A stretch of 28,155 bases of DNA from Bacteroidales bacterium UBA2030 (GCA_002332755.1 DDBO01000218.1:1-28155), one strand, 5' to 3'. Shown: positions 17,044-25,460, counted from the first letter of the stretch. The notes: generated by a model not told the origin, from the letters alone. Translations and numbers: made by a program.

Positions 17044-19743
17044 TTAATATCTGAAAGCAAGATTGAGGAAGAATGTCCTGCCATAGCCATAGTAGTATTT
17101 AGGCGGGAATTTATTGACGTCCTTATTGGTAAAGTCGAACCTAAACTGTTCGAATCCTGAGGTAATGATATCACGGTTATCCAGAATATTGCTTAGCGAG
17201 AAATTCAGGTTAATAAAGTATTCACGGATTTTCCAGGATTTTCCGATGGATGCATCCAGAGTGAAAGCAGAAGGTAATTTCTCCTGACGAGTAATAGTAG
17301 CGATGAGAGGGTCACCGGGTCCCAGGTTGGCGATAGCGGCCTGGGTTCTGCGCTCGGGATTAAAATCCATATAATTGTTATCGAAGTAATTGGCATTAAT
17401 ATTCAAATAGAGATATCGAGGGCCGGCATACTTCAGGCCAAGGGAGGTAGCTGTTTGAGGAGTCCCAGGCACATAGAAATTCTTTATGTAAACCAACTCT
17501 GTGGTATCAGGTTTAGAACCATTATCATAACTGATTGTAGCCATGGGGCGGTTTGTATACCGGTAGTTGCCCAAAGAAGCCACGCCGATTGCCGAAAGCC
17601 TCGAAGTTATCTTCACTTCAGCACCCAGCTCTACGCCCTGATGGGTTTTGCTGATACCTGCCATGATATAGTTCACAAAAGTCTTCAGATCATCGTGATA
17701 AAAGCTGTTAATCTCAGTTTGATCGTCGAAGATGGTATGATAAGCTGTGAGTCGAAGGTTGGCAAAGGGATAACGCATCAAATAGCTAACTTCTCCACTT
17801 ACGATTCTTTCACTGGTAAGATCAGGAAGAACATCGTTGCGGATGCGGGCAGAAAGGAAGGCATTGCGCAGATAGGGAGCACGGGTCATATACAATCCGT
17901 TCACCTGAATAAAGTGTCTGCCTGTTATCTTGTATGTTCCTCCGGTTTTAAGGGCAATGTCATTAAAAGAATATTTCGGGGAAGCACCGTACGAATTATC
18001 AGGGTACCTGCCGTTTCGCATCAGTCCCTCGCGCCAGAATTGTTGCCCTGTGTAAGAAAGGCCGGCAAAGAATTCCACATCATCAAATACAAATTCGCTT
18101 TGAGCCCAAGCCTGCCACCAGTTTTGGTGTAAAATATAGTTGTAGCCAAATTTATCGCCAACCTTAACCCTACGATTCGGATCATTTAAATCGTTTTGGA
18201 GCTTGGATGTATCTCCTGTAAAATCACGTTCGGCAAACTGATCGACATCTCTCCAAAAATTAGCGCCCAGCAGGTCATCAATAATTTTAAACGAATTACC
18301 CCTGTAATTTCTGAAAATAACGCCACCGGTCAAATTCAGATAGGGCAGCACCTGATATTTAAGGGTAGAGTTGAAAACAAGCTGACGCTGGTCGGTGCGG
18401 CGATTTTCGAGAATATAGCGTGCACTCTTGCCTTCCAGGTTGCTCAGGTAGTTAATCTGATAGAGCTTATCCCAGTTAAACTGACTGATTTCGGGTGAAG
18501 TTTTCCACTGTTCAGCAATCAGGTCTTTAGTGCTCTGGTCGGAGGCATAAGAGGGGAGGTAGCGATAATAATCGGGCCGGGGATCAGGAGCATTGTACCA
18601 GTTGGGTGCAATACTGCCATTGTAACCAAAGCTGAATGCCAATCCGTTGTTCCACTGCAATTTTTCGGAGAGATTGCCGTAGTGATTGAGCAATATCATG
18701 GGTTCATGGAAATCTTTGATGCGGCTGTTGCGTTTTTCTCCATTTTGATAGCCCCAGTAAGGGTTATAAAAGTTGGAACCAGCTAGGTCATAAGCTTCCT
18801 GGGTCGCAGGACCTTGCTGCCCTCTGCGGGTAGGAGAACCATAGATAGTGAGCGCCAGACTATGCCTTGCATTGAGTTTTTTCTCTATGCCTAAAAAATA
18901 GGCCCAGGCATCATAAAACACGCCATCCACAAAGCCTTCATTGCCCCAGCGGCGCGAACCGCTAAAAGTGATGGCCCATCCGTCGGGGCGCATACCTGTT
19001 GACCAGGTAAACATCAGGCGGTGGACATAGGTACGGTTGCTGAGAGAGTAAGTAAGCTTAGTCTGAGCTCTGTGCAGTGAAGGGCGGGTAATAATATTGG
19101 TACTGCCTCCAAGACTTCCAAAGGTAAATGGAGCCAGTCCCATTCCATTCACTACTTCCTTGTTGCGCGTAGCATCGTTGAGCCCACCCCACTCCGACCA
19201 CGAAGCCCGGCCGGTTTCAGGGTCGTTCACAGGAATACCGTTCATGTAAACAGAGAGATTCTCGTTGTCGTATCCCCTGGTTTTGAAAAACATCGGGCTA
19301 AAGGTATAAGCGGCTGTGTTGCTAAAAACGTCGCTGCCGGCGCTGAGCAAGGAGGATCCTGCTTGAGTACGATTGTCTTCATCATTCTCAAGCGCAATCA
19401 ATACCACATCCGACATTCCTTGATCGCCTTCAGGAGACATTTTCCTCATATGAATGTTCCCCAAATCAATGGGTTCATTACTCAATGAAACTGTCATCGA
19501 ATAGGGTTCATAACCTTCTGCTTCAATCCAAAGGCTTAGTCTCCCAGGTTGTATCCCGGAAAAAACAAACACCCCGTTTTCATTTGAAGTAGCAACTTTA
19601 CCTGGTATGCGTACAACGGCACCACTCAGTGCACTTCCACTGGCTTCATCGAGAAGGGTACCTTTCAGATTCCACGCTTCCTGTGCAGTCACCAGAAAGC
19701 TACCCGAAATAATCAATACAAATAATAATACTACTCTTTTCAT
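17044..19743 (-). CDS. TonB-dependent outer-membrane receptor with carboxypeptidase-regulatory-like domain
   Basis: An 899-residue outer-membrane transporter powered by TonB. The signal peptide is MKRVVLLFVLIISGSFLVTA, cleaved before QEAWN. A carboxypeptidase regulatory-like domain follows (about 22-100: LKGTLLDEASGSALSGAVV ... IQPGRLSLWIEAEGYE). Then comes a plug domain (about 110-225, with FFKTRGYDNENLSVYMNGIP and GSLGGSTNI). A long beta-barrel ends in FFLNLAFRY, the terminal aromatic of outer-membrane barrels. It is the first gene of a two-gene operon with the DUF5689 lipoprotein. It diverges from the nuclease/phospholipase operon over a 164-bp gap, which suggests joint control. No SusD homologue is adjacent; the DUF5689 lipoprotein takes that place. 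The substrate cannot be read from the sequence, but a phosphate-containing product is suggested by the neighbours. Confidence 0.92.
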   Translation of the reverse strand: MKRVVLLFVLIISGSFLVTAQEAWNLKGTLLDEASGSALSGAVVRIPGKVATSNENGVFVFSGIQPGRLSLWIEAEGYEPYSMTVSLSNEPIDLGNIHMRKMSPEGDQGMSDVVLIALENDEDNRTQAGSSLLSAGSDVFSNTAAYTFSPMFFKTRGYDNENLSVYMNGIPVNDPETGRASWSEWGGLNDATRNKEVVNGMGLAPFTFGSLGGSTNIITRPSLHRAQTKLTYSLSNRTYVHRLMFTWSTGMRPDGWAITFSGSRRWGNEGFVDGVFYDAWAYFLGIEKKLNARHSLALTIYGSPTRRGQQGPATQEAYDLAGSNFYNPYWGYQNGEKRNSRIKDFHEPMILLNHYGNLSEKLQWNNGLAFSFGYNGSIAPNWYNAPDPRPDYYRYLPSYASDQSTKDLIAEQWKTSPEISQFNWDKLYQINYLSNLEGKSARYILENRRTDQRQLVFNSTLKYQVLPYLNLTGGVIFRNYRGNSFKIIDDLLGANFWRDVDQFAERDFTGDTSKLQNDLNDPNRRVKVGDKFGYNYILHQNWWQAWAQSEFVFDDVEFFAGLSYTGQQFWREGLMRNGRYPDNSYGASPKYSFNDIALKTGGTYKITGRHFIQVNGLYMTRAPYLRNAFLSARIRNDVLPDLTSERIVSGEVSYLMRYPFANLRLTAYHTIFDDQTEINSFYHDDLKTFVNYIMAGISKTHQGVELGAEVKITSRLSAIGVASLGNYRYTNRPMATISYDNGSKPDTTELVYIKNFYVPGTPQTATSLGLKYAGPRYLYLNINANYFDNNYMDFNPERRTQAAIANLGPGDPLIATITRQEKLPSAFTLDASIGKSWKIREYFINLNFSLSNILDNRDIITSGFEQFRFDFTNKDVNKFPPKYYYGYGRTFFLNLAFRY

Positions 19744-19853
19744 TGATAATTGTATGGTCGTTAATTTTCCATTTTAAGCCCTCTTAAAAAAAGAGAAAAG
19801 TTTACAAAGGAACGAAAAATTCTCTTTGCATGGGTCATTTGCATACGCGTCAA

Positions 19854-19885
19854 TTGTCTGACCTAATACGAAAATCTTAATTTTG
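19854..19885 (+). promoter_or_regulatory. Promoter of the EEP-phospholipase D operon
   Basis: TAATTTTG (19878-19885) is a perfect TAnnTTTG. TTG at 19854-19856 lies 21 bases upstream, near the expected -33 position. The start codon is 22 bp downstream. Confidence 0.6.
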
Positions 19886-19908
19886 CATTCTTTAATACGA
19901 AAATTTTA
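19864..19908. repeat. 16-bp direct repeat around the rightward promoter, possible operator
   Basis: TAATACGAAAATCTTA (19864-19879) and TAATACGAAAATTTTA (19893-19908) match at 15 of 16 positions with a 29-bp period. The first copy overlaps the start of the -7 element and the second runs into the ATG of the phosphatase-fold gene. Such placement would let a DNA-binding regulator block or modulate transcription. No regulator gene is nearby. Confidence 0.5.
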
Positions 19909-20951
19909 TGGTATCTCGCAAAAGTTTTAGGTATTTCTTTCATGTTGCACTTGTCATCCTACTATTAAATGGAAGATTTATTAAAGCACAGCAAACGTTC
20001 AATGGTGATCTGGTTTGCGTGGCTTTCTATAATATTGAAAATCTATTCGACACTATCGACAGCCCCGACACCGACGACAGAGAATTTCTTCCCGACGGAG
20101 CTAACCAGTGGAATTCAAACAAATACAAAGTTAAACTTAAAAATATGGCCGAAGTTATCGGTCAAATAGGGGATGAATTTGTGACCGGAGGCCCCTCTAT
20201 CATCGGTCTGGCTGAAGTTGAAAACCGTACCGTGCTCAAAGACCTTATTAATACACCGCCCTTACAGGGTAAAGGCTATGGCATTGTTCATTTTGATTCA
20301 CCAGATCCCAGGGGGGTAGATGTTGCCCTGTTGTATAAATTTCGGGACTTTAAAGTATTGAATGCTGTTGCTGTTCCTCTTCGAATGAAAAACAATCCAC
20401 GTTTTCGTAGCAGAGATCAGCTCGTGGTAAGTGGAGTTTCGTATGGCGATACCCTTCATTTGATTGTAAATCACTGGCCCTCGCGTCGCAGTGGGCCTGA
20501 ATTCAGGGCAGCAGCTGCTTCTTTGACACGACATATCGTCGATTCTTTGAATTCAGTTCACCCGGGTGCTAAAATTATTGTCATGGGCGACCTCAACGAC
20601 GATCCCACCGACCCCAGCCTCACCCAATTCCTTCAGGCGAAAGGGTCCAAAAAAGACTTAAAAACAGGCGATCTTTTCAACCCTATGTATGAGCTTTTTA
20701 AAAAAGGTGTTGGCTCGCTGGCTTACCGCGATGCATGGAACCTTTTCGACCAGATAATTGTATCAGAACCCCTCGTTCATAAAAAGAAGAAAGGGTACTA
20801 CCTCTATTCCACACGCATTTTCAGTAAGCCTTTCCTTTTCAACAAAGAAGGACAATATGCAGGTTATCCTTTCCGTACTTTTGCAGGTGGAGCCTGGGTG
20901 GGAGGCTACAGCGACCATTTACCCTCTTTCATCATTCTTCGAAAAAACTAA
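19908..20951 (+). CDS. Secreted endonuclease/exonuclease/phosphatase (EEP)-fold enzyme
   Basis: A 347-residue metal-dependent phosphoesterase of the DNase I/EEP superfamily. A signal peptide (hydrophobic 9-21, cleavage near KAQ at 26-28) exports it. The catalytic set is complete: YNIENLFD with Asn42, GLAEVENR with metal ligand Glu103, RGVDVALLY with Asp138, VNHWPSRRSG with His189, VMGDLNDDP with Asp228 and Asn230, and YSDHLP with Asp336-His337. EEP enzymes cut phosphodiester or phosphomonoester bonds in nucleic acids, inositol phosphates or lipids. The VNHWPSRR motif is shared with secreted Bacteroidota nuclease-like members, so DNA or RNA is a reasonable guess. The phospholipase D gene follows 8 bp later in the same operon. 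No T9SS tail is present, so it probably stays in the periplasm unless anchored otherwise. Confidence 0.9.
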   Translation: MVSRKSFRYFFHVALVILLLNGRFIKAQQTFNGDLVCVAFYNIENLFDTIDSPDTDDREFLPDGANQWNSNKYKVKLKNMAEVIGQIGDEFVTGGPSIIGLAEVENRTVLKDLINTPPLQGKGYGIVHFDSPDPRGVDVALLYKFRDFKVLNAVAVPLRMKNNPRFRSRDQLVVSGVSYGDTLHLIVNHWPSRRSGPEFRAAAASLTRHIVDSLNSVHPGAKIIVMGDLNDDPTDPSLTQFLQAKGSKKDLKTGDLFNPMYELFKKGVGSLAYRDAWNLFDQIIVSEPLVHKKKKGYYLYSTRIFSKPFLFNKEGQYAGYPFRTFAGGAWVGGYSDHLPSFIILRKN

Positions 20952-20959
20952 GCACACCT

Positions 20960-22837
20960 ATGTTTAAAAAAGCTTCTGTGGTTCTGGCTGTCTTAGCCAG
21001 TTCCTTTCTCGTTAGCCGGGCTCAAAAGCCAATTTTTACCCAAGCTCCTTATCCCGTAGAAATATCTCAGAAACAAATCAAACTTCAGTGGAAGACAACT
21101 CAACCTGCAAAGGGGGGAGTTTATCATGCCGAGGCCGCAAAATCAGCTTATTCCCTGACTACCACACCCAAAGAAGATACGATTCAACAGCTAATTATCC
21201 CGGTTAGCAGCCCTTCTACCCTTGTTAAAGTCGTCCCCTTCAGCATTTTCGAAGGAGATACCCTTTGGGCCGATACCCTCTTGTTGATGAGCCAATCAGC
21301 CTCCACGGGTCAAATTAAGGTATTTTTCACCCGTCCGGTAGATTTGTCAGTATCAACGGGCACATCCGCCGTTTACCTGCCCGGAACAGCTGCCGATACG
21401 GTCATCGCCTTAATTAAAAAGGCAAAAAAAAGCATCGACCTTGCTATTTACAACATGAATATCGACCAGATAGGCTATGCCCTTAACCAGGCCAAAGCCC
21501 GGGGAGTAAGAGTAAGAGTAATTTATGATGGCAGTACAACCAATAGCTCTATTTATGTGCTTCAAGGCATCCCAACTCTGGCCAGTCCTCAGGGAAGCTC
21601 CTATTCTATCATGCACAACAAATTTATGGTGGTCGACTGCGATACCGATGATGCCAATGATGCCTGGTTACTAACGGGAAGCATGAATTTTACCTCTAAC
21701 CAGGTTAACACAGATGCCAATAATTTTTTAATGATTCAGGATAAAAGTCTGGCCCTGGCCTACCGGATGGAATTTGAGGAGATGTGGGGTGGAAATGGCG
21801 ATCAACCCAATCCTTCAGCGTCGAAGTTTGGCCCTTATAAAACCAATAATACTCCTCACTATTTCAACATAGGAGGTCGACCAATGGAAAGCTGGTTCAG
21901 TCCATCCGACGGAGTGACATCGAAAATCATTTCAGCCATCAATAGTGCGGGTACCAGCCTGTTTATCCCTACTAACCTTATCACCCGCAACGACATTGCC
22001 GATGCCATTGCTCAGCGCAGAGCACAAAATGTAATGGTGAAAGTTGTAGTTGACGATGATGCCTCTTGTGCCTCTTCTGTTGTAAGCACCCTTACCCAGG
22101 CGCTGGGGACAAATTTCCGTGAAACCACAGAAAGCGGCCTTTTACACCACAAAGCTCTTATTGCCGATGCACTTGATACCCAAAGCAATCCTATTGTGCT
22201 TACGGGTTCGCACAACTGGAGCAATAACGCAGAAAATAAAAACGACGAAAATACCCTCATTATTTACGATGCCTGGATTGCCAATCAATATTATCAGGAA
22301 TTTGCTGCCCGTTTCAATAATTCCCGGGCCATTGCGCCCAACCCCAAACTCGACTTGGGCCCCGATATTACTGTTTGTGCCGGCCAAAGGGTAATTATTG
22401 ATGCGGGTAAAGGCTTTACTTCTTATACCTGGTCGAACGGTGGCTTTGGAAGCCAGATAATTATTGATACTACAGGTTTTGGCATAGGAAGTATTACTGT
22501 GGGATGCACGGTTAAAAATACATATGGAACCCAGACCGATCAGATAACCGTAACCTTTGCCTTGTGTACCGGCATTGACGAGGACTTTCAACCCGATAAA
22601 TCGCTTTGGGTATATCCTAATCCTGCCGGCGATTACATTGACATCCGTAACCGTCCAACCCAGGGAAATAACCTGATCAAAATATTTGATCTTTCAGGGA
22701 AATTACTCCAGCAAAACACGTATGATGCTTCGGTTTCGACCATAAGGCTACAAATCGGGCATTTAAAACCCGGGATGTATATTATCACCGCTCAAACTGC
22801 AAAAACCTCATTCTCAGGTCGTTTTATTAAAAGATAA
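20960..22837 (+). CDS. Secreted phospholipase D/nuclease-family protein with T9SS sorting domain
   Basis: A 625-residue protein. The signal peptide MFKKASVVLAVLASSFLVSRA ends near residue 21. A fibronectin/Ig-like N-terminal module follows (about 23-115). Two HKD motifs form the active site: H219-N-K221 with Asp226, followed by LLTGSMNFT, and H396-H-K398 with Asp403, followed by VLTGSHNWS. This HxKx4D pair is the hallmark of the phospholipase D superfamily, which cleaves phospholipids or nucleic acids through a phosphohistidine. An Ig/PKD-like domain covers about 470-535 (VTVCAGQ-like opening, YTWSNG). A type A T9SS sorting domain ends it (VYPNPAGDYIDI, KIFDLSGKLL, LKPGMYIITA). The enzyme is therefore expected on the surface or outside the cell. 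It is co-transcribed with the EEP gene. Confidence 0.92.
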   Translation: MFKKASVVLAVLASSFLVSRAQKPIFTQAPYPVEISQKQIKLQWKTTQPAKGGVYHAEAAKSAYSLTTTPKEDTIQQLIIPVSSPSTLVKVVPFSIFEGDTLWADTLLLMSQSASTGQIKVFFTRPVDLSVSTGTSAVYLPGTAADTVIALIKKAKKSIDLAIYNMNIDQIGYALNQAKARGVRVRVIYDGSTTNSSIYVLQGIPTLASPQGSSYSIMHNKFMVVDCDTDDANDAWLLTGSMNFTSNQVNTDANNFLMIQDKSLALAYRMEFEEMWGGNGDQPNPSASKFGPYKTNNTPHYFNIGGRPMESWFSPSDGVTSKIISAINSAGTSLFIPTNLITRNDIADAIAQRRAQNVMVKVVVDDDASCASSVVSTLTQALGTNFRETTESGLLHHKALIADALDTQSNPIVLTGSHNWSNNAENKNDENTLIIYDAWIANQYYQEFAARFNNSRAIAPNPKLDLGPDITVCAGQRVIIDAGKGFTSYTWSNGGFGSQIIIDTTGFGIGSITVGCTVKNTYGTQTDQITVTFALCTGIDEDFQPDKSLWVYPNPAGDYIDIRNRPTQGNNLIKIFDLSGKLLQQNTYDASVSTIRLQIGHLKPGMYIITAQTAKTSFSGRFIKR

Positions 22838-22856
22838 AAATTTGTTTTTACGGGCG

Positions 22857-22864
22857 TATCTTTG
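22857..22864 (+). promoter_or_regulatory. -7 element deciding the start of the phosphopantetheinyl transferase gene
   Basis: TATCTTTG is a perfect TAnnTTTG match 16 bp before the ATG at 22881. It lies inside a longer open frame that begins at 22842, which argues that the longer start is not used from this promoter. Confidence 0.55.
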
Positions 22865-22880
22865 CAAAAGATTTCGCCCC

Positions 22881-23654
22881 ATGAACGAGCTCATTATTCA
22901 TTGCGAAGATTCTTCCATTCCCCCTGCAATAGCCTGGAATGAAGCCTTATCTCACGTTCGCGAAGGTATAGTACTAATCGCAGGACAAACAGATAAGCTA
23001 TCTCCATCGCTGGTGGATGCCGCCTTTGCACTGCTCAGTGTTGACGAACAGGAAAGGGCACAGAAAATGCGTAAAGACGAGCAACGCATCACCTACATCG
23101 TTAATCATGCCATAAACCGCCTTTTTCTTTCGAACTTGAGTAGTGAAAATCCACGTTCCATACGTATCTTAAAGGAACCCAATGGGAAACCCTATGCAGA
23201 ACCTCCTTACCCATTTTTCAACCTTTCTGATTCTGCATCGTTTTTTTTGCAGGGGTATGCCTCCACGCCTCTGGGTGTTGACATTGAATATATAGACCCA
23301 CAAATGGATTATGAACCTATCGCCGGGCGCTTTTTTACCCTGCGCGAAATAAGGCACATTCACCGCTCAGGTCGCAATTGGTTTTTCAAATACTGGACTC
23401 GCAAAGAAGCACTGCTTAAAGCTACCGGCCTTGGAACGATTGATTCTCTTCATTGTATGGAAGTGGTTACAGGCGTTAATATTTTAAACAATCGCTGCAC
23501 CGAACGTATGGCATTGCCTCAGACTGGCTATCATTCGATTAAATCCTTCCTCATTGCACCCTTTTATATTTCTGTAGCTTCCCAACCCAAAACACCCATC
23601 AGGGGTATATGCAATCTTAGCCTGGAAACGCTTTCTGAAATTTTGGCCAGATGA
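22881..23654 (+). CDS. Sfp-type 4'-phosphopantetheinyl transferase
   Basis: A 257-residue cytoplasmic enzyme that moves the phosphopantetheine arm of coenzyme A onto a serine of a carrier protein. The core motifs are present: GVDIE at 132-136 with metal ligands Asp134 and Glu136, and FFKYWTRKEALLKATGLG with Trp172, Glu176 and Lys180. It also has the upstream basic motif KEPNGKPY. Size and layout fit the Sfp/AcpT group rather than the short AcpS type. I chose the ATG at 22881 because a -7 promoter element lies between it and the upstream ATG at 22842; the longer form would add 13 residues with no motif. The next gene overlaps it by 4 bp (ATGA), so the two are translationally coupled. Carrier proteins are not in the window. 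Confidence 0.88.
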   Translation: MNELIIHCEDSSIPPAIAWNEALSHVREGIVLIAGQTDKLSPSLVDAAFALLSVDEQERAQKMRKDEQRITYIVNHAINRLFLSNLSSENPRSIRILKEPNGKPYAEPPYPFFNLSDSASFFLQGYASTPLGVDIEYIDPQMDYEPIAGRFFTLREIRHIHRSGRNWFFKYWTRKEALLKATGLGTIDSLHCMEVVTGVNILNNRCTERMALPQTGYHSIKSFLIAPFYISVASQPKTPIRGICNLSLETLSEILAR

Positions 23655-24457
23655 AGGCTATTTTACTTACTGACAATAAATTATTGCATACTTATACCCA
23701 TAAAATGCTCCTGAGTCTGGAGGAGATTCCTGACTTTCATGTGGTTGCTTGTATACTTAATCCTCCTCCACCCCGCTCTTTCGGGGCAAAACTTTATCAG
23801 CATTGGAAAAGAGGCCGCAGGGGATATCTTTTGATTCTGGTGTTTCAAAATCTTTATCGGAAATTTCTTTCTTATTTTTCTTCAGAAGAAAAAGGCTCAT
23901 TTAGTTTGGAAGCCTGGCTTCAGGAACGTAACATACCCTTGATTCAAACCTCCGACCTCTATTCGGCTGACATGCTTCAAAAAATAAGAGAGATGCATGC
24001 AGAAACAGCCATCCTGGCAGCCTACCATCAAATTGTTAAAAAACCGTTTATCGAACTATTTCCGGTTGGGGTGCTCTCTTATCATTATGGTGATTTACGT
24101 AAATACCGTGGACAGCCGGCCGGTTTCTGGGAGTTATATCACGGAGAGCGTGAATTCAGGGTATGCGTTCAAAAAATAACTCCCGGAATCGACAAGGGAA
24201 TACCTATTGCTGAACATAGTTTTGAAATCGGTCTTTCTACTACACTGCGCGATCTCGAGAAGCTGGTAGAACAAAACTGCCATAGTCTGATGAGCATAGC
24301 TGTTCAACGACTAATGACGCCCGGCAACACATTTGAGAAGCCCGAGAAATATGGTTCACTATACACCTTACCCCATTTGAAACAATGGTTATGGTTTCAA
24401 CTGAAAATGGCTGTTAGAAAAATCCGCAGAAATTTAGCCGGGCTTACATCCCGGTAG
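23651..24457 (+). CDS. Formyltransferase-like protein with altered active-site Asn
   Basis: A 268-residue protein with the formyl-transferase N-terminal fold shared by methionyl-tRNA and GAR formyltransferases. The region SYHYGDLRKYRGQPAGFWEL (143-162) matches the family's N-x-H...LP-x-YRG segment, and ITPGIDKGIPI (176-186) matches its distal aspartate loop. His145 and Asp181 are 36 residues apart, the same spacing as the catalytic His108 and Asp144 of E. coli GAR transformylase. The catalytic Asn position is Ser143. No C-terminal Met-tRNA-binding domain is recognisable; the tail is basic and amphipathic (VRKIRRNLAG). It is coupled to the phosphopantetheinyl transferase by ATGA overlap and overlaps the convergent lipoprotein gene by 14 bp. 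It may formylate an amino sugar or acyl intermediate, or use different chemistry. Confidence 0.78.
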   Translation: MKAILLTDNKLLHTYTHKMLLSLEEIPDFHVVACILNPPPPRSFGAKLYQHWKRGRRGYLLILVFQNLYRKFLSYFSSEEKGSFSLEAWLQERNIPLIQTSDLYSADMLQKIREMHAETAILAAYHQIVKKPFIELFPVGVLSYHYGDLRKYRGQPAGFWELYHGEREFRVCVQKITPGIDKGIPIAEHSFEIGLSTTLRDLEKLVEQNCHSLMSIAVQRLMTPGNTFEKPEKYGSLYTLPHLKQWLWFQLKMAVRKIRRNLAGLTSR

Positions 24458-24983
24458 TATCGGCCTCCTCTTCAAACCAGGTTTCAGGTGCTTCTTCTGT
24501 ATCTGCGAAGCCAATGTATTTTCGCCGGAAATCATTGGCTGCTTTTAAAAAATCCCGCTCTGCTTCAGCCAATTTTACAAAAACAATTCTTCTATACCTC
24601 AGCAGCCTGGCTTCATCAGATTCACTCAGTTCACCAGGTTTAGATACAAGGTTTGTCATAGCAGCCACTTCATTTTGTAAAACACCTTGGTAAGCCTCCA
24701 CCAGATTTAAGGTTGCCTTAAACAAAATACTATCGCCGCGATAAGGCCCCATTTCCTGAATTTTATACATGGATTTTTCGGCAAAATCGCATGTATGGCG
24801 ATAAGCCTGACCTAACATATTTGAGTCGAGGTCTTCGGAGTACCTTGTAATTTCATGGATGCTTTCGGCCAGCTCCCCCTGCATTTCTTCAATGGAGGCC
24901 AGATATTCTTGTGGTGCGGTTTGAATACCACAGCCCTCTAATAAAAATACAATCAAAACTCCTATTTTCAGCAGTTTATGCAT
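24444..24983 (-). CDS. Small helical lipoprotein of unknown function
   Basis: A 179-residue protein that I do not recognise. The ATG at 24983 is preferred over upstream starts because it begins a lipoprotein signal (MHKLLKIGVLIVFLLEGC, Cys18). It overlaps the end of the methionine sulfoxide reductase gene by 8 bp, which implies translational coupling. The mature part is almost wholly alpha-helical with charged heptad-like stretches (SIEEMQGELAESIHEI; LLRYRRIVFVKLAEAERDFLKAANDFRR written as two adjoining helices at about 127-155). It ends in an acidic tail with WFEEEADTTGM. It probably sits in the periplasm on a membrane, with helical bundles as in small envelope-stress or adaptor proteins, but no function is assigned. 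Its 3' end overlaps the convergent formyltransferase-like gene by 14 bp. Confidence 0.75.
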   Translation of the reverse strand: MHKLLKIGVLIVFLLEGCGIQTAPQEYLASIEEMQGELAESIHEITRYSEDLDSNMLGQAYRHTCDFAEKSMYKIQEMGPYRGDSILFKATLNLVEAYQGVLQNEVAAMTNLVSKPGELSESDEARLLRYRRIVFVKLAEAERDFLKAANDFRRKYIGFADTEEAPETWFEEEADTTGM

Positions 24984-25437
24984 AAATAAGAGCAACAATT
25001 TTTTCGAGCCAGGCAGCATCCACCTCGTCAAATGCAGCATACGAAGTACTGTCCACATCCAACACCCCTACGACCTTCCCTTCCGGATTAAAGACCGGAA
25101 CCACAATCTCGGAGTTGGAGCGTGAGTCGCAGGCTATATGCCCGGGAAACTTATGCACATCGGGTACCACCACCGTCTTGGCCCGGTTGATGCCTGCCCA
25201 GCATACCCCCTTGTTTTTCTCAAGCACCTGACAGGCTACCGGTCCCTGATAGGTTCGCACAATCAGTTCACCATCGGTAAGCATATAAAAACCCGTCCAG
25301 AAAAAGTATTCCATTTTATGATGAAGCACCGCCACAATAGTGGCCATGCGGGCTTCAGGATTTCGTGATTTGGTAAGCAAATCCTTCAGCTGCTCGTAGA
25401 TGCGCTGGTAGCGACCCTCCTTTTTCGTCTTGTCCAT
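24976..25437 (-). CDS. msrC: Free methionine-(R)-sulfoxide reductase, GAF-domain
   Basis: A 153-residue GAF-domain enzyme that reduces free methionine-R-sulfoxide to methionine in the cytoplasm. The family signatures are clear: FFWTGFYML (45-53), YQGPVACQ, KGVCWAG, VPDVHKFPGHIACDSRSNSEIVVP and GVLDVDS. The three catalytic cysteines are Cys69, Cys79 and Cys103, spaced 10 and 24 residues apart exactly like Cys84, Cys94 and Cys118 of E. coli fRMsr. It has its own likely promoter 15 bp upstream and is followed by the overlapping lipoprotein gene. The assignment is secure; the link between methionine repair and the lipoprotein is unknown. Confidence 0.95.
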   Translation of the reverse strand: MDKTKKEGRYQRIYEQLKDLLTKSRNPEARMATIVAVLHHKMEYFFWTGFYMLTDGELIVRTYQGPVACQVLEKNKGVCWAGINRAKTVVVPDVHKFPGHIACDSRSNSEIVVPVFNPEGKVVGVLDVDSTSYAAFDEVDAAWLEKIVALIYA

Positions 25438-25452
25438 CGCGTAATTTTTTAG

Positions 25453-25460
25453 CGAAATTA
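25453..25460 (-). promoter_or_regulatory. Possible -7 element for msrC
   Basis: On the minus strand TAATTTCG (25460-25453) differs at one base from TAnnTTTG and lies 15 bp before the ATG at 25437. This would leave a very short leader. Confidence 0.35.

Noticed and set aside
17007..17174. Upstream extension of the DUF5689 lipoprotein frame
   Set aside because: It overlaps the receptor's 3' end, has no signal peptide at its start, and would bury the lipoprotein signal that begins at 17006.
22842..22880. Longer start for the phosphopantetheinyl transferase
   Set aside because: A perfect -7 promoter element lies within it at 22857-22864, and the extra residues match nothing in the family.
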